Notes: generated from the letters alone by a model not told the origin. 64,000 nucleotides of DNA from Jannaschia sp. GRR-S6-38 (GCF_029853695.1 NZ_CP122537.1:2687501-2751500); one strand, 5' to 3'. Positions 1 through 10,205 are shown, numbered from the stretch's first letter. A program made the numbers and translations.

Positions 1-317
1 TCAAGGCCTGCTCGGTCCTGGCGCAGGAGCTGGAGGGCGCCGAGGTCCGGACGATCGAGGGCATGGCCAATGCCGACGGCACGCTGGGCCGCGTGCAGCA
101 GGCCTTCCAGGATTACCACGGGCTGCAATGCGGCTTCTGCACGCCGGGCATGGTGATGTCCGCGGCGGCGCTGCTGGACGAGAACCCGAAGCCGACCGAG
201 GCCGAGGTGCGCCATTACCTCGAGGGCAATATCTGCCGCTGCACGGGCTACCACAACATCGTCAAGGCGGTGATGGCGGCCTCGGGCCAGACGGTGGAGC
301 CCGTCGCGGCCGAATAG
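1..317 (+). CDS. coxS: (2Fe-2S)-binding small subunit of CODH-type Mo hydroxylase (5'-truncated)
   Basis: Iron-sulfur subunit that passes electrons from the Mo-cofactor subunit to the FAD subunit. The frame is open from the window edge (first full codon at base 3) to TAG at 315-317. The second [2Fe-2S] domain is complete: CGFC and CRC cysteine pairs in the contexts [12 protein letters not shown] and [13 protein letters not shown], both diagnostic of the xanthine oxidase/CODH small-subunit family. The N-terminal plant-type ferredoxin domain lies outside the window. The L and M subunits follow at 970 and 3344, so the order S-L-M matches form II cox clusters. Confidence 0.93.
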   Translation, partial: KACSVLAQELEGAEVRTIEGMANADGTLGRVQQAFQDYHGLQCGFCTPGMVMSAAALLDENPKPTEAEVRHYLEGNICRCTGYHNIVKAVMAASGQTVEPVAAE

Positions 318-332
318 ATTTGCAGGACAGGG

Positions 333-355
333 GGCGGGGGCGTCCGGCCCCCGCC
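333..355 (+). terminator. GC hairpin after coxS
   Basis: Perfect 9-bp stem (333-341 with 347-355, arm GGCGGGGGC, loop GTCCG) 16 bases after the coxS stop. There is no U-run after it on the plus strand, so it may attenuate or protect mRNA rather than terminate fully. It also lies directly downstream of the 361-389 hairpin when read on the minus strand. Confidence 0.45.
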
Positions 356-360
356 TCCTC

Positions 361-389
361 GGGGACGCGGAGGGAGGAGCCGCGTCCCC
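361..389 (-). ncRNA. Hairpin with CUCCUCCCU loop (possible anti-SD small RNA element)
   Basis: A perfect 10-bp stem (arm GGGGACGCGG, 361-370 with 380-389) displays, on the minus strand, the 9-nt loop CUCCUCCCU. Such loops are the hallmark of alphaproteobacterial CcsR/'cuckoo' small RNAs. A second strong hairpin (333-355) follows on the same strand and could end the transcript. I see no clear promoter on the minus strand, so this may instead be a leader element of the plus-strand cox mRNA. Confidence 0.3.
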
Positions 390-436
390 TTCTGGACGAC
401 CGGGTGGCCCCGGGGCCGCCGAAGGGAGAACCGACC

Positions 437-505
437 ATGCTGATCATCCTGCCAATCCGGCCCGGCGCCCCCGCGCCCTCGGGCCTCGCGCCCGGGCGGA
501 GGTAG
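437..505 (+). CDS. Possible 22-codon leader ORF before the MAPEG gene
   Basis: ATG at 437 follows an AAGGGAGA ribosome site 8 bases upstream and runs to TAG at 503-505, six bases before the next ATG. The peptide starts with a hydrophobic MLIILPI and continues Pro/Gly/Arg-rich. The GGAGG that serves the next gene lies inside its last codons, so it may couple translation. Not recognised as a family; it may be chance. Confidence 0.25.
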   Translation: MLIILPIRPGAPAPSGLAPGRR

Positions 506-511
506 CGGCAG

Positions 512-910
512 ATGGCGCCCGAGCTTTTCTGGATGGCGGCCACGGCCGTGATGACGGGCCTGCTCTGGGTGCCCTACATCCTGTCCTTCATCGGCGAGCG
601 CGGCCTCGTCGGCGCGCTGACCCGGCGCAAGGGCGACGAGGTGGGCGCCGCCGACTGGGCGCAGCGCGCGCAATGGGCGCATCGCAATGCGGTCGAAAAT
701 CTGGTCGTCTTCGCGCCGTTGGCACTGGGCGTCGCCCTGACCGGGGCGGGCACCGCGCTGACGGCGCTGGCCGCGGCGGCCTATTTCTGGCTGCGGCTCG
801 CGCATTTCGTCGTCTACACCGCCGGCATCCCGGTCGTGCGGACGCTTCTCTTCGCTGGCGGCGTGGTCTGCCAGCTCATCCTGGGGATCGCGCTCATCAC
901 GGGAGGTTAG
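512..910 (+). CDS. MAPEG family membrane protein
   Basis: 132-residue integral membrane protein of the MAPEG (membrane-associated proteins in eicosanoid and glutathione metabolism) type. About four hydrophobic segments are visible. The loop after the first carries the family-like RAQWAHRNAVENLVVFAPLA stretch (about residues 50-70), and the third helix reads AAYFWLRLAHFVVY. A GGAGG 9 bases upstream supports the start. It sits between coxS and coxL on the same strand, which is not usual for cox operons, so its link to the hydroxylase is unclear. Substrate unknown. Confidence 0.85.
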   Translation: MAPELFWMAATAVMTGLLWVPYILSFIGERGLVGALTRRKGDEVGAADWAQRAQWAHRNAVENLVVFAPLALGVALTGAGTALTALAAAAYFWLRLAHFVVYTAGIPVVRTLLFAGGVVCQLILGIALITGG

Positions 911-969
911 CGCGCCCCGCCACGGCATAACGGCCCGCCCGACGGGTCGACTTCTGGGAGGAAAGACAG

Positions 970-3333
<2,364 letters not shown>

Positions 3334-3343
3334 GGAGAGAGAC

Positions 3344-4138
3344 ATGTACAATTTCGAACTGGTGAAACCCGCGACCCTGCAGGACGCCGTCACGGCCCTG
3401 AAGGACGAGGACGCGCAGGCGCTGGGCGGCGGTCAGACGCTGCTGCCCACGATGAAGGCGCGGCTGGCGCAGATGGACAAGCTGGTCGCGCTTTCGGGCG
3501 TCGAGGAGATCAAGGGCGTCTGCATCGACGATGACGGTCGCGTCTGCATCGGCGGGGGCACGACCCACGCGCAGGTCGCGCGCGAATGCGCCGAGAGCTA
3601 TCCGGCGTTGGCCTCGCTGGCGGGCCGGATCGGCGACCCGGCCGTCCGCGCGCGCGGCACGATCGGCGGCAGCCTCGCCAACAACGACCCCTCGGCCTGC
3701 TACCCGGCGGGCGTGCTGGCCTCGAACGCCACCGTGGTCACCAACGCGCGCGAGATCGCGGCGGATGACTATTTCCAGGGTATGTTCACCACCGCGCTGG
3801 ACGAAGGCGAGATCGTCACCGAGGTGAAATTCCCGGTGCCCGAGGTCGCTTGCTACGAGAAGTTCATCCAGCCCGCCTCGCGCTTCCCGCTGGTCGCGGC
3901 CTTCGTCGCCAAGTTCTCGGACGGGGTGCGGGTGGCGATCACCGGGGCCTCGTCGGACGGCGTGTTCCGCTGGACCGAGGCCGAGGAGGCGCTGTCGCGC
4001 AACTTCTCGGCCGATGCGATCGCGGGGCTGGCGACGCCGGATGCCGGTTCGATGATCTCGGACCTGCATGGCGACGGCGCCTACCGTGCGCATCTGGTGA
4101 AGGTCATGACCGCCCGGGCGGTGAAGCACGCGGCCTGA
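3344..4138 (+). CDS. coxM: FAD-binding medium subunit of CODH-type Mo hydroxylase
   Basis: 264-residue flavin subunit that takes electrons from the Fe-S subunit to the final acceptor. Both FAD motifs of the family are visible: LGGGQTLLPTMKAR near residues 27-40 and GTIGGSLANNDPSACYPAG near residues 105-123. The C-terminal CO dehydrogenase flavoprotein domain follows. A GGAGAGAG ribosome site lies between the coxL stop and its ATG. It is the last gene of the unit; a strong terminator follows at 4168-4192. Length is normal for form II CoxM. Confidence 0.93.
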   Translation: MYNFELVKPATLQDAVTALKDEDAQALGGGQTLLPTMKARLAQMDKLVALSGVEEIKGVCIDDDGRVCIGGGTTHAQVARECAESYPALASLAGRIGDPAVRARGTIGGSLANNDPSACYPAGVLASNATVVTNAREIAADDYFQGMFTTALDEGEIVTEVKFPVPEVACYEKFIQPASRFPLVAAFVAKFSDGVRVAITGASSDGVFRWTEAEEALSRNFSADAIAGLATPDAGSMISDLHGDGAYRAHLVKVMTARAVKHAA

Positions 4139-4167
4139 GCCTTCGGGCCCGCGACAATCGAAGATGG

Positions 4168-4192
4168 GGGGCGGGGTCATCCCGCCCCTTTT
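4168..4192 (+). terminator. Rho-independent terminator after coxM
   Basis: Arm GGGGCGGG (4168-4175) pairs perfectly with CCCGCCCC (4181-4188) over a 5-nt loop, followed by TTTT (4189-4192). It lies 29 bases after the coxM stop and between convergent genes. Confidence 0.8.
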
Positions 4193-4224
4193 CGTTGGCG
4201 GCACGCGTGCCGCAGGCTATCGCC

Positions 4225-4662
4225 TCAGCCGTCGGCGCCGACCTTCGTGAATTCCATCCGGTAGACCACCTCCTCGCCCGTCGCCGGATCGATGCCGGGC
4301 GCGCCGCTGATGACCAGCCGGTCGCCGTCGAGCGTGAAGGGGCGGGACAGGATGCCCTGCCAGTTCGGGTTCCAGGCGCCATCAACATGGTGCAGCACGC
4401 GGTCCTCCTCCAGCGTATAGGAGGCGACATAGGCCAGCATATCGTCGAAGAGCCCGGCCTTCTGTGCCTCAGACCAGCCTGCGGGCCGGGGCGGCGGGCG
4501 GTCGCGCCGGAACACGGTGGCCATCATACGGCCATCGGCGTGATAGGCGATATAGCCGATGGGATCCGGCCCCAGCGCGTCGGTGACCTCGCCCGTCGCC
4601 ACCGAGCGGCGCGTCCAGGCCTGCATCCGCCAGGATCCGATCAGGGCGTCTCGCGTCGCCAT
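4225..4662 (-). CDS. Lipocalin-like domain protein
   Basis: 145-residue protein beginning LIGSWRMQAWTRR, the GxW-type opening of lipocalin-like (Lipocalin_5) domains, with GYIAYHADGRMMATVFR near residues 37-53 as the second family stretch. No signal peptide. The start at 4662 is chosen because the family motif begins at residue 7; the frame stays open upstream to 4791 but would run through the divergent ArsR promoter. Ligand unknown. It is divergent from the ArsR regulator and may share its operator. Confidence 0.75.
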   Translation of the reverse strand: MATRDALIGSWRMQAWTRRSVATGEVTDALGPDPIGYIAYHADGRMMATVFRRDRPPPRPAGWSEAQKAGLFDDMLAYVASYTLEEDRVLHHVDGAWNPNWQGILSRPFTLDGDRLVISGAPGIDPATGEEVVYRMEFTKVGADG

Positions 4663-4760
4663 TCCGCCTAGCCCCCCGGGTCCCGTCCCATTGCGCGCAG
4701 GATGCCATCTCCCCGCAAAACGCGCCAGCGGGCCGTCCCCGGTGCATAAAGACTCGACAC

Positions 4761-4776
4761 AACCGGATTTCCGGTT
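4761..4776. promoter_or_regulatory. ArsR-type operator palindrome
   Basis: Perfect 7-2-7 inverted repeat AACCGGA-TT-TCCGGTT, followed by TATATAG, located 14 bases before the ArsR ATG in the divergent lipocalin/ArsR region. Position, symmetry and AT-rich neighbourhood fit an autoregulated ArsR operator; the assignment is inference. Confidence 0.65.
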
Positions 4777-4789
4777 ATATAGATTCGCC

Positions 4790-5107
4790 ATGGCTTATGA
4801 CACCCCTTCCGCCGCCACGGCCCTCGCCGCCCTCGGGCACGAGGCCCGGCTTTCGGTCTTCCGGCTCCTGGTGCGCGCGGGGCCCGAGGGCCTTCGCGTG
4901 GGCGACATCGCCGAGCACGAGGGCCTGGCCCCTTCGACGCTCGCCCATCACCTCCGTGCGCTGGTTCTGGCCGGGCTGGTGGCGCAGACCCGCGCGGGCC
5001 GCGAGGTCCGTTGCTGCGCCGAGTTCGACCGGATGACCGCGCTCCTGGGCTTCCTGAGCGCCGAATGCTGCACCGGCGTCGCCCTGACCGAAACCGACGC
5101 TGCCTGA
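4790..5107 (+). CDS. ArsR family winged-helix transcriptional regulator
   Basis: 105-residue repressor. The core runs LGHEARLSVFRLLVRAGPEG, then a helix-turn-helix with APSTLAHHLRALVLAGLV (about residues 48-65). Two vicinal Cys pairs, in EVRCCAEF and SAECCTGV, are candidates for metal or metalloid sensing. The start at 4790 is set by the family core and by the operator just upstream. The permease gene follows after 16 bases, so the regulator probably controls that exporter and itself. Confidence 0.88.
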   Translation: MAYDTPSAATALAALGHEARLSVFRLLVRAGPEGLRVGDIAEHEGLAPSTLAHHLRALVLAGLVAQTRAGREVRCCAEFDRMTALLGFLSAECCTGVALTETDAA

Positions 5108-5123
5108 GACAAAGGAGCTTTCC

Positions 5124-6161
5124 ATGGCCGACATCACCCACGCCCTTTCGCGCCCGCGCCTCTGGCAGGGCCTCTCGCGGCAGCGCGTCTGGCTCGCCTC
5201 CGCCGCGATCCTGGCGGTGCTCTTCCTGGTCCGGCCCGCGCAGGGCACGGCCTCGCTGGTCTTCACGGCGGAGGCCCTGGCCGGCACCGCGCCCTTCCTT
5301 CTGCTCTCGATCGCCGTGGCCGCCTATGCCTCGGCCACGGGCGCCGACAACCTGATCGCGCGCGCCTTCTCGGGCGCGCCCGTGATGATGGTGGTCTTCG
5401 CCGCGCTGGTGGGGGCGCTGTCGCCCTTCTGCTCCTGCGGGGTGATCCCGCTGGTCGCGGCGCTGCTGGCCATGGGCGTGCCGCTGAGCGCGGTGATGGC
5501 CTTCTGGCTGGCCTCGCCTGTGATGGACCCGTCGATGTTCATGCTGACATGGGGCGTCATGGGGCTGGAATTCGCGCTGGCCAAGACCGCCGCCGCGATC
5601 GGGCTGGGCCTTCTGGGCGGCTATGTGGTGATGGCGCTGGGCCGGGGCGGGGCGCTGTCGAACCCGCTGCGCGAAGGCATCGGCAATGGCGGCTGCGGCG
5701 GCGCGAAGCTGCGCGCGCCGAAGCCGGTGGTCTGGCGCTTCTGGCAGGAGGGTGAGCGCCGCGCGCGGTTCCGCCGCGAGGCCGTCTCGGTCACGCTGTT
5801 CCTGCTCAAGTGGCTGACCCTCGCCTTCGTGCTCGAGAGCCTGATGCTGGCATACGTCCCGGCCGAGACGATCACGGGATGGCTCGGCGGGTCGGGGGCG
5901 GGCACGGTCCTGCTGGCCGCCCTGGTCGGCGTACCGGCCTATCTGAACGGCTATGCCGCGCTGCCGCTGGTGGGCGGGCTGGTCGAGCAGGGCATGTCGC
6001 CCGGCGCGGGCCTCGCGTTCCTCGTGGCCGGCGGCGTCAGCTCGCTGCCCGCCGCAATCGCGGTCTGGGCGCTGGCGCGGCCGCCGGTCTTCGCGCTCTA
6101 CCTCGCGCTGGCGCTCGCCGGGTCGGTCGCGGCGGGGCTGGCCTTCAGTCTTCTGGCCTGA
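5124..6161 (+). CDS. ArsP/YraQ-type permease
   Basis: 345-residue integral membrane protein of the permease family that includes ArsP (efflux of trivalent organoarsenicals). The signature SPFCSCGVIPLVAALLAMG (near residues 94-112) with its CxC pair, and FWLASPVMDPSMFMLTWG shortly after, are clear. A central cytoplasmic loop rich in Gly, Cys and Arg (residues 175-215) separates the two membrane halves. A second family helix reads VGVPAYLNGYAALPLVGGLV. It sits 16 bases after an ArsR-type gene, supporting metal/metalloid efflux. The substrate is not shown by sequence. Confidence 0.85.
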   Translation: MADITHALSRPRLWQGLSRQRVWLASAAILAVLFLVRPAQGTASLVFTAEALAGTAPFLLLSIAVAAYASATGADNLIARAFSGAPVMMVVFAALVGALSPFCSCGVIPLVAALLAMGVPLSAVMAFWLASPVMDPSMFMLTWGVMGLEFALAKTAAAIGLGLLGGYVVMALGRGGALSNPLREGIGNGGCGGAKLRAPKPVVWRFWQEGERRARFRREAVSVTLFLLKWLTLAFVLESLMLAYVPAETITGWLGGSGAGTVLLAALVGVPAYLNGYAALPLVGGLVEQGMSPGAGLAFLVAGGVSSLPAAIAVWALARPPVFALYLALALAGSVAAGLAFSLLA

Positions 6162-6395
6162 GCGATCGGGTCGGGCGGCGCCGGGGGCCAGGGGCCCATC
6201 GGCGCCGCATGGCCGACGGATCGGCCGATCCCGGCCGATGCCGCCCTCCCGGCCGGCGCAGGATCGGAACGCGCGGTTCCCGACCCATGTTAAGGCGGTG
6301 CCGCGACCGGCCGCCGAACCCAAGCGACGGCCGGCCGACCGCAGCCGCCGGGGCCCTTTTGTCCCCATGGGGTTCGCGGCGGCCCCGAGAACGCG

Positions 6396-6420
6396 AAACC
6401 CCGGCGCAAGGCCGGGGTTT
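6396..6420. terminator. Bidirectional terminator between ArsP-type permease and infC
   Basis: AAACCCCGGC (6396-6405) pairs perfectly with GCCGGGGTTT (6411-6420) over the loop GCAAG, so both strands end in a U-run. It sits 26 bases after the infC stop. The rest of 6162-6446 shows only GC-rich sequence with a CCCCATGGGG palindrome and no gene. Confidence 0.8.
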
Positions 6421-6446
6421 CTGCTGTCATCGGGTCGGGACCGCCC

Positions 6447-6992
6447 TCAGCGGGCGGAGGGTCCGATCATCATCACCATCTGGCGGCCTTCCATCCTCGG
6501 GAAGTTCTCGACCTTGCCGATTTCCTTGGTGTCCTCGGCCACCCGCTCCAGCAGCTCGCGGCCCAGGTTCTGGTGCGCCATCTCGCGGCCGCGGAAGCGC
6601 AGGGTGACCTTCACCTTGTCGCCGTTTTCCAGGAATCTCATCACGTTGCGCATCTTGACGTCGTAGTCATGCGTGTCGGTGTTGGGGCGGAACTTCACCT
6701 CCTTCACCTCGATCGTCTTCTGCTTCTTGCGGGCCTCGGCCTCTTTTTTCTGGGTCTCGTACTTATACTTGCCGAAATCCATGATCTTGCAGACCGGCGG
6801 GTTCGCGTTCGGGCTGATCTCGACGAGGTCGAGACCTGCCTCCTCGGCCATCTCGCGGGCGCGGGACGGGCTGACGACGCCGACATTTTCGCCGTCGGCG
6901 CCGATCAGGCGGATCTCGACGGCGCGGATGCGGTCATTGATGCGGGGGCCGGTGTCGCGCGTGGGCGGCGCGTTGTGGGGTCTGCGGGCGAT
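6447..6992 (-). CDS. infC: Translation initiation factor IF-3 (AUC start)
   Basis: IF-3 binds the 30S subunit and checks start-codon fidelity. The C-terminal domain ([20 protein letters not shown], then [15 protein letters not shown]) and the N-terminal domain ([10 protein letters not shown]) are both present, but the first in-frame ATG is internal, at 6851. Reading upstream recovers the conserved [16 protein letters not shown] start. The best start is ATC at 6992, 9 bases after GAAAGG; ATT at 6999-7001 touches that site and is less likely. This gives 181 aa, the usual size. A rare AUU-class start is known to let IF-3 repress its own mRNA. Confidence 0.93.
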   Translation of the reverse strand: MARRPHNAPPTRDTGPRINDRIRAVEIRLIGADGENVGVVSPSRAREMAEEAGLDLVEISPNANPPVCKIMDFGKYKYETQKKEAEARKKQKTIEVKEVKFRPNTDTHDYDVKMRNVMRFLENGDKVKVTLRFRGREMAHQNLGRELLERVAEDTKEIGKVENFPRMEGRQMVMMIGPSAR

Positions 6993-7177
6993 GGTCGTAA
7001 TCCTTTCGGGACGTTTCGAATGAGGGCTGAAAGGTAGCCTGTGCGTCTGGCCGCTTCAAGACGAAGCGACGGCGCGATCCTGCAAGGGGAACCCGGTCGG
7101 TCGATCGCGCATTGAGGTTGTGTCCGCGTTGCGCCTAAGGGGCGAGCGCCACACGCACATCCGATAGGAGATTCGCA

Positions 7178-8059
7178 ATGTCCCGCAACCTGATCGTAGG
7201 CCTCGCCGTCCTGGTCGTCGCCGTGTTGGGCTGGATCGCGATCGACCGCATGGTCGATGGCACCCAGACCGCCGACGCGCCCGTCGATGCGCCGCTGACC
7301 ACCGAAGAGGTGACCGCCGAGGGCGAGCTCGAGGTCGACGTCGATGCCGACGCCGAGCCGATCGCCAATGCCGAAGAGGTCGTCGAGGGCGCGGTCGACG
7401 AAAGCGCCGCCGTGACCGAGGAGCTGGCCGAGGACGTCTCCGAAGGCTCCGCCGCGCTGGTCGAGGAGGCCGAAGACGCCGCCGCCGCGACCGAGGAGGC
7501 CGTCGAGGGCGCCGCCGCCGCGACAGCCGAGGAAGCCGCCGAGGCCGCTGAGGCGACCGAAGAGGCCGTCGAAGGCGCTGCCGCCGCTACCGCGGAGACC
7601 GCCGCTGACGCCGCCGAGGCGACCGAGGAAGCCGTCGAGGGCGCCGCCGCTGCCACCGCGGAGACCGCCGCCGAGGCTGCGGAGGCCACCGAGGAGGCGG
7701 CCGAGGGCGCCGTCGCCGCGACCGCGGAAGCCGCCGGCGAAGCGGCCGAGGCCGTGGAAGGCGCCGCCGGCGAAGCCGCCGCCGCGCTGCAATCCATCGA
7801 GCCGGGCCTGACCACGACCACCGAGGCCGACGGCACGGTCACCATCGAGACCGCCGATGGCGAGACGACGACGCTGGACACGCTGCTGACCCCGGAAGGC
7901 TTCGATGCCGAGACCGTGCTCGCCTATATCGAGACGACGGATCTGGGCATGGTCGTCAAGACGACGCTCAGCAGCGTGGTCGAGCAGGCCGCCGACAATC
8001 CGGAAATGGTCGAAGGCGTGCTGGACCAGCTCCGCACCCGCCTGCTGCCGCAGCAATAA
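7178..8059 (+). CDS. Membrane-anchored Ala/Glu-rich repeat protein
   Basis: 293 residues. A single hydrophobic segment (residues 4-22) acts as signal anchor. An acidic Asp/Glu/Ala stretch follows, then four near-perfect 22-residue repeats at 104-125, 126-147, 148-169 and 170-191 with consensus ATEEAVEGAAAATAETAAEA. The globular C-terminus reads LTPEGFDAETVLAYIETT onward. A TAGGAG site precedes the ATG. 11/22-residue amphipathic repeats without Pro resemble LEA or apolipoprotein helices, so a periplasmic alpha-helical rod or membrane-surface helix is likely. No family recognised. A strong terminator follows. Confidence 0.75.
   Translation: MSRNLIVGLAVLVVAVLGWIAIDRMVDGTQTADAPVDAPLTTEEVTAEGELEVDVDADAEPIANAEEVVEGAVDESAAVTEELAEDVSEGSAALVEEAEDAAAATEEAVEGAAAATAEEAAEAAEATEEAVEGAAAATAETAADAAEATEEAVEGAAAATAETAAEAAEATEEAAEGAVAATAEAAGEAAEAVEGAAGEAAAALQSIEPGLTTTTEADGTVTIETADGETTTLDTLLTPEGFDAETVLAYIETTDLGMVVKTTLSSVVEQAADNPEMVEGVLDQLRTRLLPQQ
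7487..7750 (+). repeat. Four tandem 66-bp coding repeats
   Basis: Four in-frame 66-bp units inside the Ala/Glu-rich gene, each coding 22 residues starting ATEEA. The first three share ATEEAVEGAAAATAE; the fourth has diverged (ATEEAAEGAVAATAE). Confidence 0.85.
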
Positions 8060-8081
8060 GGTCGCGCCGATCGCGACGACG

Positions 8082-8110
8082 GGGCCGCGCGGTGACGCGC
8101 GGCCCTTTTT
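8082..8110 (+). terminator. Rho-independent terminator
   Basis: GGGCCGCGC (8082-8090) pairs perfectly with GCGCGGCCC (8097-8105) over a 6-nt loop, followed by five T. It ends the Ala/Glu-repeat gene. Confidence 0.9.
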
Positions 8111-8162
8111 CGTTTGCGCCCGAAAACCGCGTCATCGAAGCTCCCCCGCGGGAGGATTTGCC

Positions 8163-8852
8163 ATGATCGAGGAACCCGCGCCGCTGCGCATCGCACGGGA
8201 CCTGCGCCGACCCGCGGCCGATCAGGTCGCCGCCATCGCCGCGCATCCGACGGGCTTCGTCGTCGACGCGATGGGCGGGGCGGGCGCGATGGCGGCAGGG
8301 ATCGCGCCGCTGCCCGGTCTGCCCGACCGCGCCTGCGGTCCCGCCCTGGTCGCGGGCAACCGGCCGGGCGACCTGCTCGGGACGCTGGCGGCGGTCGCTT
8401 TCGCCGAAGCGGGCGATATCGTCGTGGCCGAGACGCAGGGCTTCCAGGGCTGCGCCGCCGCGGGTGACCGGGTGCTGGGCATGCTGAAGAACCGCGGCGC
8501 GGCCGGCTTCGTGACCGACGGCCCGATGCGCGATCTGGAGGGGGTGCAGGCGGTCGGCCTGCCGGTCTGGGCCACGGGGCTGACGCCGAATTCCCCCGTC
8601 TCGCACGGCCCCGCGACGCTGGGCCTGCCGGCGCAGGTGGGTGGTGTGCGGGTCGCGCAGGGCGATGTGGTGCTGGCCGATTGCGACGGCGTGGTCGTCG
8701 TACCCTTCGACATGCTGGACCGCGTCATCGCCGCGCTCGACGTCGTGGCGCAGGCCGAGCACGCCATGGATGCCGAGGTGGCCGCGGGGCGTCACGAGCC
8801 CGGCCTGATCCGGGCGATGCTCGATTCGGGCGACGGGGTGCAGTGGGTCTAG
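8163..8852 (+). CDS. RraA-like / HMG aldolase family protein
   Basis: 229 residues of the RraA family fold, which contains 4-hydroxy-4-methyl-2-oxoglutarate aldolases as well as RraA. The core GFVTDGPMRDLEG (near residues 118-130) carries the Asp and Arg-Asp residues of the active site, and GDVVLADCDGVVVVP near residue 168 is the second conserved block. The start at 8163 follows GGGAGG and sits after the preceding terminator. It stands alone, convergent with fpr. Enzyme or regulator activity cannot be separated from sequence; aldolase is the more likely. Confidence 0.8.
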   Translation: MIEEPAPLRIARDLRRPAADQVAAIAAHPTGFVVDAMGGAGAMAAGIAPLPGLPDRACGPALVAGNRPGDLLGTLAAVAFAEAGDIVVAETQGFQGCAAAGDRVLGMLKNRGAAGFVTDGPMRDLEGVQAVGLPVWATGLTPNSPVSHGPATLGLPAQVGGVRVAQGDVVLADCDGVVVVPFDMLDRVIAALDVVAQAEHAMDAEVAAGRHEPGLIRAMLDSGDGVQWV

Positions 8853-8873
8853 GCCGCGGCCCGACCCGTCCTC

Positions 8874-9716
8874 TCAATTCGCGCCTTCGCCGACGAAGGC
8901 CTTTTCGACCACGTAGTGCTTGGGCTCCGAATTGGCGCCTTCCTCAAGCCCGAAGCCTTCGAGGATCTCCTTGATCTCGAGGTTGAAATCCAGCGAGCCG
9001 CAGACCATCGCGCGGTCGGTCTCGGGCCCGATGGTGTCGACGCCCAGGTCGCGAAGGGCCGAGCCGTCGCGCAGCTTGTCGGTGATCCGGCCCATGACCG
9101 GGCTCTCCTCCCGCGTCGTGGTGGGATAATATTTCAGCTTGTCGCCGATCAGCTCACCGATCAGCTCGTCCTCGCGCAGCGCGTCGATCAGCTGGCGGCC
9201 GTATTCCAGCTCGGCCACCTGGCGGCAGGTATGGGTCAGGATGACCTCGTCGTAATTCTCCCAGGTCTCCGGCTCGCGCAGCAGCGAAGCGAAGGGCGCG
9301 ATGCCGGTGCCGGTGGCGAAGAACCAAAGCCGCTTGCCGGGCAAGAGCGCGTCATGGACCAGCGTGCCCACGGGCTTGGGGCGCAGGATGATCTGGTCGC
9401 CCGGCTCGATATGCTGAAGCCGCGAGGTCAGCGGGCCGTCCTGGACCTTGATCGAGTAGAATTCCAACTCGTCGTCCCAGGCGGGCGAGGCGATGGAATA
9501 GGCCCGCAGGATCGGCTTCTGGCGGCCCGTCTTCGGGTCCGGATCGCCCATCAGGCCGATCATCACGAATTCGCCCGAGCGGAAGCGCAGGCTCGCCGGG
9601 CGCGTCACGCGGAACGAGAACAGCTTGTTGGTCCAATGGGTGACCTGCGTGACCGTCTGGGCATCGGGCAGCACGGGCTGCGCGGTGGCGTTCTGGGGGG
9701 CGTTCATATGCGTCAT
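8874..9716 (-). CDS. fpr: Ferredoxin--NADP+ reductase
   Basis: FAD enzyme, 280 aa, exchanging electrons between NADPH and ferredoxin/flavodoxin. FAD-binding RAYSIASPAW is in the family position (near residues 75-84), then LWFFATGTGIAPFASLLREP for the nucleotide site, and the C-terminal CGSLDFNLEIKEIL. Two in-frame ATGs at 9716 and 9707 are possible; neither has a strong ribosome site. It ends the [19 protein letters not shown] cluster, 52 bases after DUF934. Since no cysJ flavoprotein is present, it is the natural electron source for CysI. That role is inference. Confidence 0.93.
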   Translation of the reverse strand: MTHMNAPQNATAQPVLPDAQTVTQVTHWTNKLFSFRVTRPASLRFRSGEFVMIGLMGDPDPKTGRQKPILRAYSIASPAWDDELEFYSIKVQDGPLTSRLQHIEPGDQIILRPKPVGTLVHDALLPGKRLWFFATGTGIAPFASLLREPETWENYDEVILTHTCRQVAELEYGRQLIDALREDELIGELIGDKLKYYPTTTREESPVMGRITDKLRDGSALRDLGVDTIGPETDRAMVCGSLDFNLEIKEILEGFGLEEGANSEPKHYVVEKAFVGEGAN

Positions 9717-9768
9717 GTCTTCGATTGCGGGCGTCGCCCGCACCTCTAGGCGTTCGGGGTTCGGATTT

Positions 9769-10194
9769 CTAGGCGGCGGCGTCGGGGCGGCGGCCGAGGC
9801 GCGCCTGGTAGTCATGCGCGCGCCAGTCGGCGCGGGCGCGCCACTGGTCCTCGGGCTGGCGGGCGGCGAGCGCGTCGTCGATCTCGACCTCGTCGAAGCC
9901 CGCGCGCCGCGCCATGGCGTATTGGTCGGCCAGCACGTGGCCCGCGGCGCGCAGGCGCCCGGTGAAGCCCGCGCGGCGTAATTGCCGCGCGATGGTAAAG
10001 CCGCGGCCATCGGCGAAGCTGGGAAAGGCCACGCGGATCGCGGTCGCGTCGCCCAGCCGCGCCAGCACGGGGGCGAGATCGGCATCGGGGCCGAGGTCGA
10101 TGGCGATCGGCCCGTTCGCGGGCAGCGCGTCGGGGGCGGTGAAGCCGTGGTCGAGATCGTCGGCCCGGAAGCCGGTATCGGTGACGATGGGCAT
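9769..10194 (-). CDS. DUF934 protein of the sulfite reduction cluster
   Basis: 141 residues with no cofactor motif. The family stretches VAFPSFADGRGFTIARQLR (near residues 51-69) and AAGHVLADQYAMARRAGFDEVEI are plain. DUF934 (COG3749) is almost always found next to cysI/cysH and is taken to help sulfite reduction; its biochemistry is not settled. The ATG lies 11 bases after the cysH stop, so it is in the same operon. Confidence 0.85.
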   Translation of the reverse strand: MPIVTDTGFRADDLDHGFTAPDALPANGPIAIDLGPDADLAPVLARLGDATAIRVAFPSFADGRGFTIARQLRRAGFTGRLRAAGHVLADQYAMARRAGFDEVEIDDALAARQPEDQWRARADWRAHDYQARLGRRPDAAA

Positions 10195-10205
10195 GTCGGT
10201 CGTCC

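Noticed and set aside
4663..4791. 43-residue N-terminal extension of the lipocalin-like protein
   Set aside because: It would code through the ArsR operator, and the family motif starts at residue 7 of the shorter form.
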